Source: Pseudomonas abieticivorans
GTDB taxonomy: Bacteria > Pseudomonadota > Gammaproteobacteria > Pseudomonadales > Pseudomonadaceae
DNA length: 64,000 bases
Assembly (NCBI RefSeq): GCF_023509015.1
Contig: NZ_CP094975.1
Coordinates: forward strand, 4,705,501-4,769,500
Direction of reading: 5' to 3'
Shown: positions 16,670 through 25,902 of the stretch, in pieces
Layout of the letters: every line of letters starts with the position of its first letter
How positions within the stretch are numbered: the stretch's first letter is position 1
Translations under genes and position numbers: made by a program
Notes under the pieces: generated by a model
The model's input: only the letters and a program-made list of their open reading frames with translations
What the model was told of the DNA's origin: nothing
The model's database searches: none

Positions 16670-17689
16670 TCAGTAATCCGTGCGTTTGCGAAAGGCCCAG
16701 CGCCCCGCCAGCACGGTGAAGGTCGCCACCAGCGCCACCAATATCCAGAAACCTTCCGGGTCGCTGGCCAAGGGGATGCCGCCTACGTTCATGCCGAAAA
16801 AACCGGCGATGATGTTGATCGGCAAGGCCAGTACCGTGACCACCGTCAAGGTGAACAGCGTACGGTTGCTCTGTTCATTCAGGTTGGCGGCGATCTCTTC
16901 CTGCAACAGCTTGATGCGCTCACCCAGGGCGGTGAGGTCGCTGATCACCAGGGCGAACTCCTCGGTGGCCTGGCGCAGCTCCTGCACGTCGGCTTCCTGC
17001 AGCCAGGCCGGCGGGCGGTTGAGCAGGCGCAGCAGCGAACCGGGCTCCAGGGCCAGCAGGCGCTGCAGGCGTACCAGCACCCGGCGCATGCTGCCCAGTT
17101 CCGCGCGGTTGTTGCTGACGCGCAGCGACAGCAGTTGGTCTTCGATCTGATCGACGTTCAGGCTGGTCCTGCGCACGATCTGGGTGAGCACTTCGGCCTG
17201 GTCGCGAAACAGGTGCACCAACAACTCCATGGGCGAGCGGAAGCGCTCGCCGTGTTTGACCGAGGAGCGCAGTTTGTCCACCGAATGCAGCGGTTGCAGG
17301 CGCGCACTGACCAACAGGCGGCGGTCGGCGCACAGCCACAAGGTGGAAATGTCGGAGGAGACCATGCCGAAATTGAACACCACATCGTTGACCACCGCCA
17401 GCAGGGTGGAATCGACGTGTTCGATACGGGTGGACCGCGAGCCTTCGTGCAGGGCCTCGTAAAAATCGTCCGGCAGGTTCAAGTGTGCGCGCATCCAGCG
17501 CTCGCAGCCGGCGTGGGCCAGGTTCAGGTGCAGCCACAAGAAGTCATCACTGTGCTCGGGGGCCTGCAAGGTGTGCAGCACGGTTGCCGAATCCACTTCC
17601 AGCGCAGGCATGTCAGGGCCAAAGCGATACCCATACAGCAAGCCGAACAGGTCGCTGTCCTGGTGACTCTTGATAATGCTGGAGTTCAT
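16670..17689 (-). CDS. CorA/ZntB-like metal ion transporter
   Basis: The 339-residue protein has a large N-terminal cytosolic domain with long helices (about 150-275) and two C-terminal transmembrane helices. Between the helices is the hallmark [10 protein letters not shown], which contains the GMN selectivity motif of CorA channels. The Gly-Gly-Ile-Pro after GMN and the acidic FLWLHLNL region fit ZntB-type members, which move zinc, more than the magnesium CorA proteins; this choice is inference. It is transcribed away from the tRNA-Pro gene. Confidence 0.88.
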   Translation of the reverse strand: MNSSIIKSHQDSDLFGLLYGYRFGPDMPALEVDSATVLHTLQAPEHSDDFLWLHLNLAHAGCERWMRAHLNLPDDFYEALHEGSRSTRIEHVDSTLLAVVNDVVFNFGMVSSDISTLWLCADRRLLVSARLQPLHSVDKLRSSVKHGERFRSPMELLVHLFRDQAEVLTQIVRRTSLNVDQIEDQLLSLRVSNNRAELGSMRRVLVRLQRLLALEPGSLLRLLNRPPAWLQEADVQELRQATEEFALVISDLTALGERIKLLQEEIAANLNEQSNRTLFTLTVVTVLALPINIIAGFFGMNVGGIPLASDPEGFWILVALVATFTVLAGRWAFRKRTDY

Positions 17690-17803
17690 GCGCGCTCACG
17701 GGCAGGGGGATGGCTGCCGTCGATGATGGGCGTGGCATCTTGCAGTTTTGTGACAATTTATATGCGCGGCAAATTGTTATCTGCGCGCAAAGGCTTGCGG
17801 GGT

Positions 17804-17880
17804 TGGTCGGGGAGACAGGATTCGAACCTGCGGCCTTCTCGTCCCGAACGAGACGCGCTACCTGGCTGCGCTACACCCCG
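17804..17880 (-). tRNA. tRNA-Pro (anticodon CGG), CCA encoded
   Basis: The 77-base gene on the minus strand folds as a standard cloverleaf. The D arm contains AGCGCAGCCAGGTAGCGC, the anticodon stem-loop TCTCG-TTCGGGA-CGAGA gives anticodon CGG, and the T loop is TTCGAAT. It ends with discriminator A and encoded CCA. The acceptor stem has an apparent T6-T67 mismatch in an otherwise GC-rich stem. Confidence 0.95.
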
Positions 17881-17891
17881 GCTGTCAGCCT

Positions 17892-17919
17892 ATTTTAGTT
17901 CACCGAGGGGCACTGGCAA
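17892..17919 (-). promoter_or_regulatory. Promoter of tRNA-Pro
   Basis: On the minus strand TTGCCA (17914-17919) and TAAAAT (17892-17897) are 16 bases apart, with the -10 element 11 bases before the mature 5' end. Confidence 0.55.
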
Positions 17920-17959
17920 GGGGGGTTGGGCCACGGTGGGGAGCCGTGGCCCGCTTGGC

Positions 17960-18181
17960 TCAGAGTTCCTTGACGGTGCGTACCTGATCCTTGTTGATGC
18001 GGGTTTCCTTGCCGTCCAATTGCTTGATTTCGTAGAAACCCGAATCTTCATCGAATTTTGGGGTGTCAACCGCCTGGATTTCGCGACCGTCGTTCAACGT
18101 GATCACGGTGGGCGAGGAGCAACCCGCCAAGGTCGCCAGGGCGGCTGCCAGGATCAGTGCGGGAAGGGTCCGTTGTGTCAT
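17960..18181 (-). CDS. Small YgdI/YgdR-type lipoprotein (DUF903)
   Basis: The 73-residue protein has a lipoprotein signal ending in LATLAGC, with Cys21 as the lipidated residue. A short SH3-like beta domain follows ([21 protein letters not shown]...[26 protein letters not shown]), as in E. coli YgdI and YgdR. ATG 18181 has GGAG 9 bases upstream. The function of this family is unknown. It is likely anchored in the outer or inner membrane facing the periplasm. Confidence 0.9.
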   Translation of the reverse strand: MTQRTLPALILAAALATLAGCSSPTVITLNDGREIQAVDTPKFDEDSGFYEIKQLDGKETRINKDQVRTVKEL

Positions 18182-18327
18182 TGTCTTTCTCCAGAGGGAA
18201 ATAATTCTGTCGTTACTCACGTTGAGACGTAAGTGCCAATCGCAAAGTTCCTTTTTTTGTGCACGGGCGGTGCAATCGGCCGCTGTGATATAACGGAGCC
18301 ATTCAAACACACCACCGGAACGAGCCT

Positions 18328-18867
18328 ATGAAAGCCAAGGCTGATGTACCTTTTGTGCCGCTTAATATTGCGGTGCTGACTGTCAGTGACACCCGCACGC
18401 TGGAAACCGATACCTCGGGGCAGGTCTTTGTCGACCGCTTGACCGCCGCAGGCCATGGCTTGGCCGCGCGCGTGCTGCTCAAGGATGATTTGTACAAGAT
18501 TCGCGCCCAGGTGGCCACCTGGATTGCCGACGACGTGGTGCAGGTGGTGTTGATCACCGGCGGCACCGGCTTTACCGGCCGCGACAGCACCCCGGAAGCG
18601 GTGGCCTGCCTGCTGGATAAGCAAGTGGATGGTTTCGGCGAACTGTTCCGGCAGATCTCCGTGGCCGACATCGGCACCTCCACCGTGCAGTCCCGTGCCC
18701 TGGCGGGCTTGGCCAACGGCACCCTGGTCTGCTGCCTGCCGGGCTCCACCAATGCCGTGCGCACCGGTTGGGACGGCATCCTGGCCGAGCAACTGGATGT
18801 GCGCCACCGCCCTTGCAACTTTGTCCCGCACCTCAAGCAGGCCGAGCCCTGCCAGACCCGTGGCTGA
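18328..18867 (+). CDS. moaB: Molybdenum cofactor biosynthesis protein B
   Basis: The 179-residue protein has the MoCF-binding (MogA/MoaB) fold with NIAVLTVSDTRTLETDTSG, LITGGTGFTGRDSTPEA and LPGSTNAVRTGWDGIL, the conserved molybdopterin-binding and adenylation motifs. It acts in the cytosol in molybdopterin adenylation. The stop overlaps the GTG start of moeA, showing an operon for molybdenum cofactor maturation. Confidence 0.94.
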   Translation: MKAKADVPFVPLNIAVLTVSDTRTLETDTSGQVFVDRLTAAGHGLAARVLLKDDLYKIRAQVATWIADDVVQVVLITGGTGFTGRDSTPEAVACLLDKQVDGFGELFRQISVADIGTSTVQSRALAGLANGTLVCCLPGSTNAVRTGWDGILAEQLDVRHRPCNFVPHLKQAEPCQTRG

Positions 18868-20077
18868 GTTGGCTGCGGCCAAGCCGCTGATGCCGTTGGA
18901 GCAGGCGCTGGAACGCCTGCTGAGCATGGCCGGGCAGTCGCCGGTGGTGCAAACCCAGCGGGTGCCGCTGGCCCAGGCGGATGGCCGGGTATTGGCCTGT
19001 GGATTGGTTTCGACCCTTGATCTGCCACCCTGGGCCAACAGCGCCATGGACGGATACGCGTTGCGCCTGGGCGACTGGACCGGCGAGCCGCTGGTGGTCA
19101 GCCAGCGCATCCAGGCCGGGCAAGCCCCAGGGCCGCTGACGCCTGGCACCTGTGCGCGGATCTTCACCGGGGCACCGCTGCCCGAGGGTGCCGACACCGT
19201 CGAGATGCAGGAAAACGCGGTGGTCGAGGCCGATCAGCGCGTGCGTTTCATCGAACCCATGAGCGTTGCGCAAAACGTGCGCCCGCAAGGCCAGGAAACC
19301 CGTGTTGGCGAGCAGGTGTTGGCCGCTGGCACGCGCCTGGGGCCGATCGAACTGGGCTTGGCGGCGTCCCTGGGGCACGCCGAGCTGACCGTGGTACGGT
19401 CGATCCGCGTGGCGGTGCTGTCGACTGGCGATGAACTGGTCGAACCCGGCTTGCCGCTGGGCCCGGGGCAAATCTACAACAGTAACCGACGGGTGCTGTG
19501 CACGTGGTTGCAGCGCATGGGCTGCGAGGTCGTCGACGCCGGCATCCTGCCCGACAACCTGGAACAAACGCGGGCCAAGCTGGCTGCACTCAACGGCGTC
19601 GAGCTGATTTTGTCGACTGGCGGGGTGTCGGTGGGCGAGGCGGATTTTCTCGGGATTGCCCTGCGTGAAGAAGGCGAACTGGACCTGTGGAAGCTGGCGA
19701 TCAAGCCAGGCAAACCGCTTACCTTCGGCCATTTCCGTGGCGTGCCGGTGATTGGCCTGCCGGGCAACCCGGCCTCCACCCTGGTGACTTTTGCCTTGCT
19801 GGCGCGGCCGTACCTGTTACGGCGCATGGGCGTGCAGGCGGTTACCCCTTTGCAGTTCAGCGTGCCGGCAGGTTTTACCTGGGCCAAGCCTGGCAACCGC
19901 CGCGAGTACCTGCGCGGGCGCCTGGAGCAAGGCCGTGCGGTGATCTACCCCAACCAAAGCTCCGGCGTGTTGCGCAGCGCCGCCTGGGCCGAAGGGCTGG
20001 TCGAAGTACTGGAAGGCCGCACACTGGAGGAAGGTGACCTGCTGAACTTCATCCCGTTGAGCGAGCTGCTGGGTTAA
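18860..20077 (+). CDS. moeA: Molybdopterin molybdenumtransferase
   Basis: The roughly 405-residue protein inserts molybdate into adenylated molybdopterin. Motifs in order are PWANSAMDGYALR, GAPLPEGADTVEMQE, VLSTGDELVEPG, LSTGGVSVGEADF and GLPGNPASTLVTF, then the C-terminal beta domain. The GTG at 18860 overlaps the moaB stop and gives the usual family length; ATG 18890 is the alternative. Overlap with moaB indicates translational coupling. Confidence 0.93.
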   Translation: MAELAAAKPLMPLEQALERLLSMAGQSPVVQTQRVPLAQADGRVLACGLVSTLDLPPWANSAMDGYALRLGDWTGEPLVVSQRIQAGQAPGPLTPGTCARIFTGAPLPEGADTVEMQENAVVEADQRVRFIEPMSVAQNVRPQGQETRVGEQVLAAGTRLGPIELGLAASLGHAELTVVRSIRVAVLSTGDELVEPGLPLGPGQIYNSNRRVLCTWLQRMGCEVVDAGILPDNLEQTRAKLAALNGVELILSTGGVSVGEADFLGIALREEGELDLWKLAIKPGKPLTFGHFRGVPVIGLPGNPASTLVTFALLARPYLLRRMGVQAVTPLQFSVPAGFTWAKPGNRREYLRGRLEQGRAVIYPNQSSGVLRSAAWAEGLVEVLEGRTLEEGDLLNFIPLSELLG

Positions 20078-20228
20078 GGCTGCGCTACTACACGCGGTGG
20101 ATGAAAATTTCACCGCCGTATTTATTTACATTTTCCCTTGGCCAGTAAGCTAATCTACAGAGGCTGTAACGTTTCTGAGGCACCATTCGGGGGGCCATAA
20201 AAGGGTTTCGGGAAGAGAGGGGTAAGCC

Positions 20229-21155
20229 ATGGAGTCTTTGAGGGTGGCCTGCGTGATTCCTACGTATAACGGCCGCAAGGATCTGCAACGCTTGCTCGAC
20301 TCACTGGACAGCCAGACAGCGAAATTCGACACGTTGATCGTCGATTCTTCCTCGTCAGATGGCACCACAGAACTCGCGCAGTCTCGCGCCGACCACTTCG
20401 TCGGCATCGCGAGCAAGGATTTCAACCATGGTGGCACTCGGCAGATGATGGTCGAGCGCTTCCCGGAGTACGACGTCTACGTCTACATGACCCAGGACGC
20501 CTATCTGGAAGACCCCGCGGCGCTGGCCAATATCGTGCGGCCGTTCGCCGATGCTTCGGTGGGGGCGGTGTGTGGGCGGCAATTGGCGCACAAGGATGCC
20601 AACCTTCTGGCCGAGCATGCACGCCTGTTCAACTACCCCGAGACCTCGCGCACCAAAAGCCTTGAGGATGCGCCGGACCTGGGTATCAAGACCGCGTTCA
20701 TGTCCAATTCCTTCGCCGCTTACCGGCGCCAGGCCTTGGCGCAGATTGGCGGCTTCCCCCCGCACGTGATCCTGGCCGAAGACATGTACGTCGCGGCGAA
20801 GATGCTGCTGGCCGGTTGGAAGGTTGCGTATGAAGGCAGCGCGTGCTGCCGGCATTCGCACAACTACACGGTCAAGGAGGAGTTCCGCCGCTACTTCGAT
20901 ATCGGCGTGTTCCAGTCCCGTGAGTCGTGGATTGGCGAGCACTTCGGTGGCGCCGGCGGGGAAGGGTTGCGCTATGTGATTTCCGAGCTCAAGTACCTGG
21001 GCCTGCGCAGGCTGTGGCTGTGGCCGGTGTCGCTGTGGCGCAACGCGATGAAACTGCTGGCCTACAAGTTCAGCAAACAGGAGAAGCACTTGCCCATGCC
21101 AATCAAGAAAAAAATGGGCATGCACAAGCGCTTCTGGGACAGCCCTCACGGCTGA
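20229..21155 (+). CDS. pslC: GT2 glycosyltransferase, PslC-like
   Basis: The 308-residue protein is a cytosolic family-2 glycosyltransferase of the rhamnosyltransferase type, with VACVIPTYNGRKDLQRLLDSL, TLIVDSSSSDGT, the central YVYMTQDAYLEDP (QDA in place of the DxD) and AEDMYVAAKMLLAGW. AGAGGGG precedes the ATG. Length and type match P. aeruginosa PslC (about 303 residues). Here it faces the psl operon from its 3' end, with 12 bp between its stop and that of pslK, instead of lying third in the operon. Name by context and family; sugar specificity unknown. Confidence 0.75.
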   Translation: MESLRVACVIPTYNGRKDLQRLLDSLDSQTAKFDTLIVDSSSSDGTTELAQSRADHFVGIASKDFNHGGTRQMMVERFPEYDVYVYMTQDAYLEDPAALANIVRPFADASVGAVCGRQLAHKDANLLAEHARLFNYPETSRTKSLEDAPDLGIKTAFMSNSFAAYRRQALAQIGGFPPHVILAEDMYVAAKMLLAGWKVAYEGSACCRHSHNYTVKEEFRRYFDIGVFQSRESWIGEHFGGAGGEGLRYVISELKYLGLRRLWLWPVSLWRNAMKLLAYKFSKQEKHLPMPIKKKMGMHKRFWDSPHG

Positions 21156-21167
21156 CTCAAGTGCCCC

Positions 21168-22577
21168 TCAGGCCTGCCGCCAAGGCCGCAACCATGCGGC
21201 CAGAGCAATCAGCAGCACCAGCCCGCACACACAGCTGATGATCAGCTGAAACCAGATGCCCGGCAGTGGATGCACCAGCAACGCGGCCAACAGCATGGCG
21301 CCCACCCCCAGCAGCCAATGGCTGCGCCACGGCAACTGGTCGAGCAGGGCCTGGCGGCGCATCAACAGCACGCCGGTCAACAACACCCCGCACAGCGCCG
21401 CCATGGCGATGCCGATCAGGCCAAAGCAATACGGCAGCACCGCCAGCAGCACCGCGTTGAGCAAGCTGCCGGCCAGCTCGCATTTGAGCGGCATGCGCGT
21501 ATCGCCGGCCGCATAGGCATAACGGGCGAGCAGGGCGTTCCAGGCGCCGAACATCAAGGGAACGCAAAACCAGGCCAGCAGCTCCGGCAATGGGCTGCCA
21601 GCCGACTGTTGCGGCAACAGCAACGCGACCAGGGCTGCCGACGCGCCGATCAAACCGGTCACCGCCGGTATGGTCAGCAGGGTGGCACTGCTCAGGCCCT
21701 TGCGCAGCAGCGTCAGGCGTTGTTCACCGGCGCTGCCGCTCATCAGGCCCAGCAGCACCTGGTTCAGGCTCATGAGGGCGATCAAGGGCAGGTTGATCAG
21801 CTTGCGCGCCAGGTTGATCCAGGTCACGGCGCCTTCGCCGAGCAACGACGCCACCATGCGTTCCAACAAGGCCAGGCCTTGGCTGGCCAGGTTGCTGCTG
21901 AGTAGCGGGCCGATGCGTTGCAGCAGTTCGCGCACCGCGCCGGGCGCCGGTTGAACGCGCCACGGCCGCCAGCCATCGCGCATCACCGTGGGCAACAGCA
22001 CGGTCGGCATCAGCAGGCTGCCGCCGACGCAGGCCCACGCCAGGCCCGTGGGGTTGGCGTCGTGGCGCATCAAGGCCAGGTACAGCACCGGTGGCAGGTT
22101 GAACAGCAGCGAGCCCAGCCCGGCCAGCACGAAGCGCGAGCGTGCCTGCAACGGCACGCACAGCAAGCCATGCAGCAAGAAACCGGGAGCACACCAGGCC
22201 AGCCATTGCAGCGACGCCCCTGCTCGGGCATAGCCGGCCTCATCCAGCCCCGGGCCGATGGCGCGCACCAGCAGGGGCGCGGCCAGGCACAGCACCAGGC
22301 TCAAGGCCAGTCCAAGGCTCAGGATTCTTGGCGCCAGGGCGCCCAGCCAGGCCTGTTGCTGCACCGCCGAGCGTTGCTGGTAGAGGGGCAATGCGGCGGC
22401 GCTGAGCACGCCACCGGCCAGGGCCATGCGCAAGGCCTCGGGTAGAAACAGTGATACCAGGAACGCATCGCTTTGGGCGCCGGCGCCCCAGGAGGCCACC
22501 AGTAACCATTCCCGGGCAAAGCCTGCGGCCAGGCCCGTGAGGGTCGCCAGGGTCAGCCACAACGTTGATCCAAACAT
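21168..22577 (-). CDS. pslK: MviN/MurJ-like polysaccharide flippase PslK
   Basis: The 469-residue protein with about 12-14 transmembrane helices belongs to the MOP superfamily (MurJ/MviN branch): MFGSTLWLTLATLTGLAAGFAREWLL, GAQSDAFLVSLFLPEALR and later GEGAVTWINLARKLINLPL. The size equals that of P. aeruginosa PslK. Its expected role is to flip the lipid-linked Psl repeat unit to the periplasmic face. It is the last gene of the minus-strand operon, 9 bases after the hexapeptide acyltransferase gene. Confidence 0.85.
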   Translation of the reverse strand: MFGSTLWLTLATLTGLAAGFAREWLLVASWGAGAQSDAFLVSLFLPEALRMALAGGVLSAAALPLYQQRSAVQQQAWLGALAPRILSLGLALSLVLCLAAPLLVRAIGPGLDEAGYARAGASLQWLAWCAPGFLLHGLLCVPLQARSRFVLAGLGSLLFNLPPVLYLALMRHDANPTGLAWACVGGSLLMPTVLLPTVMRDGWRPWRVQPAPGAVRELLQRIGPLLSSNLASQGLALLERMVASLLGEGAVTWINLARKLINLPLIALMSLNQVLLGLMSGSAGEQRLTLLRKGLSSATLLTIPAVTGLIGASAALVALLLPQQSAGSPLPELLAWFCVPLMFGAWNALLARYAYAAGDTRMPLKCELAGSLLNAVLLAVLPYCFGLIGIAMAALCGVLLTGVLLMRRQALLDQLPWRSHWLLGVGAMLLAALLVHPLPGIWFQLIISCVCGLVLLIALAAWLRPWRQA

Positions 22578-22586
22578 GGCGGCGGG

Positions 22587-23408
22587 TCAGTGGAACAAGG
22601 TGAACAGGCCTTTGCCGCCCACCTTGTAATTGAGCCCACGAACCCGTTCACCTTTCACCGCCGCATCGGCGCCACCGACAATGGTGTAGGGCGCGATGGG
22701 TTTGCTCACCACGGTATTGCCGCCCACCACCGCGCCCTCGCCGATCTCGGCACCGTATGACAGCAGGGCGCGGCTGCAGATCCAGGCGTAGTCATGAACG
22801 TAGATAGGGCCCAGCACGGCCCAGAATTCCGGTGCCTGGGTGTCGTGGCCGCCGGCAATGATCAGTACGTAGGATGCGATGGTCACATGGTCGCCGATGA
22901 TCAGCCCGCCGCGCGCATCAAGCTGGCCGTGCCAGCCCACGACGCTGTCGTTGCCGATGCGCAGGCGGTCCATGCCAATGACTTCGGTGTTGCGCCACAC
23001 CGAGGAGCCCTTGCCGATCTTCGCACCGCCCAGGCGCAACCAGGCCAGGCGAATGGTGTGGCTGGGGATCTTGCAGATCAGGATGTTGTAGACCTGCTCC
23101 CAGGCACGCAGCGCCCGGTCACGCAGCGTCACCCAGTTGATGCCGTACAGCGGCACCAGCGCGCCCTTGATCTCCCGGCCCAGCAATGCGTAGAAGCGCC
23201 GGGGCAGTGACGGCTCGATGCGGCTTTCGATATTGATCATGGAGATGAAACACAGGGTGTTGCCTTTGAGTTCCTGTTCAAAACACACCTCGTTGGCCAG
23301 CATCCATTGGTAAGCCTCCTCCAGCTCAGCCAACGTCACCCCCATCTTCTGCGCATACAGGCCCAAGTGTTGCCCCAGGTTGTTGGAGTGAAAAATCCGG
23401 TGCTTCAT
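22587..23408 (-). CDS. Left-handed beta-helix (hexapeptide) acyltransferase inside the psl operon
   Basis: The 273-residue protein has an N-terminal domain (about 1-115) I do not recognise. A hexapeptide-repeat acyltransferase follows: LGGAKIGKGSSVWRNTEVIGMDRLRIGNDSVVGWHGQLDARGG with HVTIASYVLIIAGGHDT and GEGAVVGGNTVVSKPIAPYTIVGG, as in serine O-acetyltransferase-like and WcaF-like enzymes. The conserved His of AGGHDT is the likely catalytic residue. Its start overlaps the stop of pslJ by 4 bases, so it belongs to the operon. In P. aeruginosa an acyltransferase-3 (PslL) follows pslK and no such gene is in this place, so it may acetylate the polymer here. This is inference. Confidence 0.82.
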   Translation of the reverse strand: MKHRIFHSNNLGQHLGLYAQKMGVTLAELEEAYQWMLANEVCFEQELKGNTLCFISMINIESRIEPSLPRRFYALLGREIKGALVPLYGINWVTLRDRALRAWEQVYNILICKIPSHTIRLAWLRLGGAKIGKGSSVWRNTEVIGMDRLRIGNDSVVGWHGQLDARGGLIIGDHVTIASYVLIIAGGHDTQAPEFWAVLGPIYVHDYAWICSRALLSYGAEIGEGAVVGGNTVVSKPIAPYTIVGGADAAVKGERVRGLNYKVGGKGLFTLFH

Positions 23409-24808
23409 GGTTGGCTTCCTGCGGGTGTCTGAGGTTGGGCGGGCGCGGCGGCGAGGCGCTTGGCCTCGCGCAGGCTGAGCCCGAGAAACAGCCAGAACAG
23501 GGCGATCAACACCGTGGTAAAGCTGAAGTAGTGGTCGAACAGGCCGCTGACCAGGGCGGCCATGACGCCGCTGGTGCAGCCCAGCCAAATCGCGTTGTCA
23601 TGGGTCAGTATCAGCGACTTGGTTTGCGGCCGGCTGTGCTTCCACCAACTCCAGATCACCGCGCAGAAAAACAGCATGCCCAGCACGCCGAGTTTGTACA
23701 CGTAGTTGAGCCAGAGGTTGGAAATACCGTACAGGCCGCTGTCAGGCACCGGCGGGTCGACTTTGAAGCCGATGCCGAACGGATAGCGCGCCATGGCCTC
23801 GGGGAAGTTGGCGTACTCATCGAAGCGCACTGAAGTACTCGCGTCATTGCTGGAGAACAGCGCCAGCACGCGCTCTTGCAGTGGTGGGTATAGCACCAGC
23901 GTCAAGGCACCGAGTACCAGCGCGGTCATGAGCACGCGCCCGGTGTACGGCACCTTGCGGCTGGCCATCCAGAGCAAGACCACCGCCAGGCTCAACAGCG
24001 CGCCGCGCGAGCCGGTCATCAGCAACCCAAGCCCGCCCAGCAACGTGACGGCCAAGCCCAGCGCCCGCGGCCAACCCTTGCGGGTCAGGCCGAAGCAGGC
24101 AGCCAGCGGCAGCAACATGGCCAAGGCACCGCCGGTGACGTTGGGGTGCATCCAGGTCGACCCCATCCGCGAGTTGAAACTGGCCAGGCCTTTCTCCACC
24201 GCCTCGGTGGAGCTGTAGCCAAGGCTCTCCAGGATCGGCGTGATGGAGGAGGCCGTGCCGTTCTTCAGGTACACCGGAATCGACAGCAGCAGCATGGCCA
24301 AGGTGCCCAACAGGATGCCGATGATCATCTGCTCGCGCGCCTGGCGGGTATCAAGCAGGCGCGGCACCAGGAACAACGTGGACAGGTTGAACAGCCAGCG
24401 CACCCAGTTCACCGGCCCGTTGCCGTCGGCCTTGATCACGATCAGGCCGATAATGAACGGGAACACGCTGAACAGCATGAACGCGATCAGCAGGCGTTCG
24501 GTGGGCAGGCGCTGGCTGCGCGGCCCGGTCTGGCCAAACAGGGCCTGGGCCATCAGGCTGGCCCAGACCAGCATGATCAAGGCCTCGGAGACGGTGGTGC
24601 GAATGCCGACTTCGACGGTGGTGTAGGGCAGGAAGGTGGCGATCACGGCAAACAGCAGCAACCCCCATAGCGGCTTTCTGATGACCGTGACAATGGCGGC
24701 AATGCCGACCAGGGCGGCAGCCACCTTGAAGGCAGGCAGCAACCAGGCCATCACGCCAAAGACCAGGCTGAAAATCAGGGCGAGCGGGAACGCCAACGGC
24801 ATCAGCAC
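23405..24808 (-). CDS. pslJ: O-antigen ligase/polymerase-like membrane protein PslJ
   Basis: The 467-residue protein has about 12 transmembrane helices and the Wzy_C/O-antigen ligase signature region with a large periplasmic loop (GYSSTEAVEKGLASFNSRMGSTWMHPNVTGG). Length is near P. aeruginosa PslJ (478). It probably polymerises Psl repeat units in the periplasmic leaflet. It overlaps pslI by 7 bases upstream and the acyltransferase gene by 4 bases downstream. Confidence 0.83.
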   Translation of the reverse strand: MLMPLAFPLALIFSLVFGVMAWLLPAFKVAAALVGIAAIVTVIRKPLWGLLLFAVIATFLPYTTVEVGIRTTVSEALIMLVWASLMAQALFGQTGPRSQRLPTERLLIAFMLFSVFPFIIGLIVIKADGNGPVNWVRWLFNLSTLFLVPRLLDTRQAREQMIIGILLGTLAMLLLSIPVYLKNGTASSITPILESLGYSSTEAVEKGLASFNSRMGSTWMHPNVTGGALAMLLPLAACFGLTRKGWPRALGLAVTLLGGLGLLMTGSRGALLSLAVVLLWMASRKVPYTGRVLMTALVLGALTLVLYPPLQERVLALFSSNDASTSVRFDEYANFPEAMARYPFGIGFKVDPPVPDSGLYGISNLWLNYVYKLGVLGMLFFCAVIWSWWKHSRPQTKSLILTHDNAIWLGCTSGVMAALVSGLFDHYFSFTTVLIALFWLFLGLSLREAKRLAAAPAQPQTPAGSQP

Positions 24809-25902
24809 AACTCCTCGAACAATTCGTTGAAACGCAGGCGGTAGGCTTCCAGGCCATAGCCTTTGGCCCAGGCTTTCAATGCCTCGCGGTCTTCAACCGG
24901 TGGCGTGGCCAGGCTCAGCATCAGGTCGACCAGCGCTTGCGTGTCGGTCGGTGAAAAACGCGGGCTGCCTGGCGGGGTTACTTCATCCAGCGACGAACCG
25001 CTGGCCACCGCCACCGGCGTGCCCTGGCCCAGGGCCTCGACCACTGGCAAGCCGAAGCCCTCGGCGTACGAGGGTTGCCACAGGCGCTCGGCGTGCCGGT
25101 ACAGGCCCTGCAGTTCGGCATCGCTGACACCTTCGATGAAGTGCACGCCATACAGGTGCTGCTGGTTGATCGGCAGGTGCGGGGCGGGGCCCACCAACAC
25201 CAGTTCCGGTACCTGCGGGTCGCGTTGGCGCGCCTGTTGCCAGGCGTCGATGAACCACGGCATGTTTTTGCGCGGCTCGCGGGTACCGACCGCCAGCCAG
25301 TAGCGTGCCGGCAAGGCCAGGTGCCCCAGGTCAGCCGGCTCGCCGGTGAATTCGCTGACCAGATTGGGCAGCACGCGGACCTTGTCGCAGGCCTTGGGGA
25401 AGTGCTTCACCAACTCGTCGGCCGTGAACTGCGAGGGCGTCCAGATGCGGTCCGCCACCTTCACCGACCAGGCGATGGACAGGCGGTCGGTGACCCCGTA
25501 CACCCATTTGCGCAGGCGCGAGGCGTGGCTATTGGTCAAGGTCAGTTGGAACAGGTCGTGCAGTTGCAGTACGTAGCGCAGGCCGGCTGGCTTGCGGCCG
25601 ATGGGCAGGCCCATGTTCACGTTGCACATGTACAGTTCGATCTCGGCTTGCTGCAAGGCCTTGGGTAGGAATAGCGCCTCGAACTTGAACCGCTCTGGCA
25701 GCCGGTGGAAGCCGTTCAACGGCGTGCCCCAGCGGGGGCAGTGGACCTTGCGGCGGATGGGGTGGTCTTCGGGGGCAATGCCGAACAGTTGCACGCTGTT
25801 TTCGGGGCGTGCGCGAAAGGCTGCTTCCAAGGCTTTGTTCTGGCGGCCGATGCCGCTGTCGGGAAAGCAGGTGGCGAGGCGGTAATCCAATCCTATGCGC
25901 AT
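24802..25902 (-). CDS. pslI: GT4 glycosyltransferase PslI
   Basis: The 366-residue cytosolic glycosyltransferase (GT-B fold, family 4) shows RIGLDYRLATCFPDSGIGRQNKAL at the N-terminus and the nucleotide-sugar binding part YWLAVGTREPRKNMPWFIDAW with the terminal PSYAEGFGLPVVEALGQGTPV (E-x7-E motif). Length matches P. aeruginosa PslI (367). It overlaps pslH by 10 bases and pslJ by 7, indicating tight coupling. The bond formed is not deducible from sequence. Confidence 0.85.
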   Translation of the reverse strand: MRIGLDYRLATCFPDSGIGRQNKALEAAFRARPENSVQLFGIAPEDHPIRRKVHCPRWGTPLNGFHRLPERFKFEALFLPKALQQAEIELYMCNVNMGLPIGRKPAGLRYVLQLHDLFQLTLTNSHASRLRKWVYGVTDRLSIAWSVKVADRIWTPSQFTADELVKHFPKACDKVRVLPNLVSEFTGEPADLGHLALPARYWLAVGTREPRKNMPWFIDAWQQARQRDPQVPELVLVGPAPHLPINQQHLYGVHFIEGVSDAELQGLYRHAERLWQPSYAEGFGLPVVEALGQGTPVAVASGSSLDEVTPPGSPRFSPTDTQALVDLMLSLATPPVEDREALKAWAKGYGLEAYRLRFNELFEELC

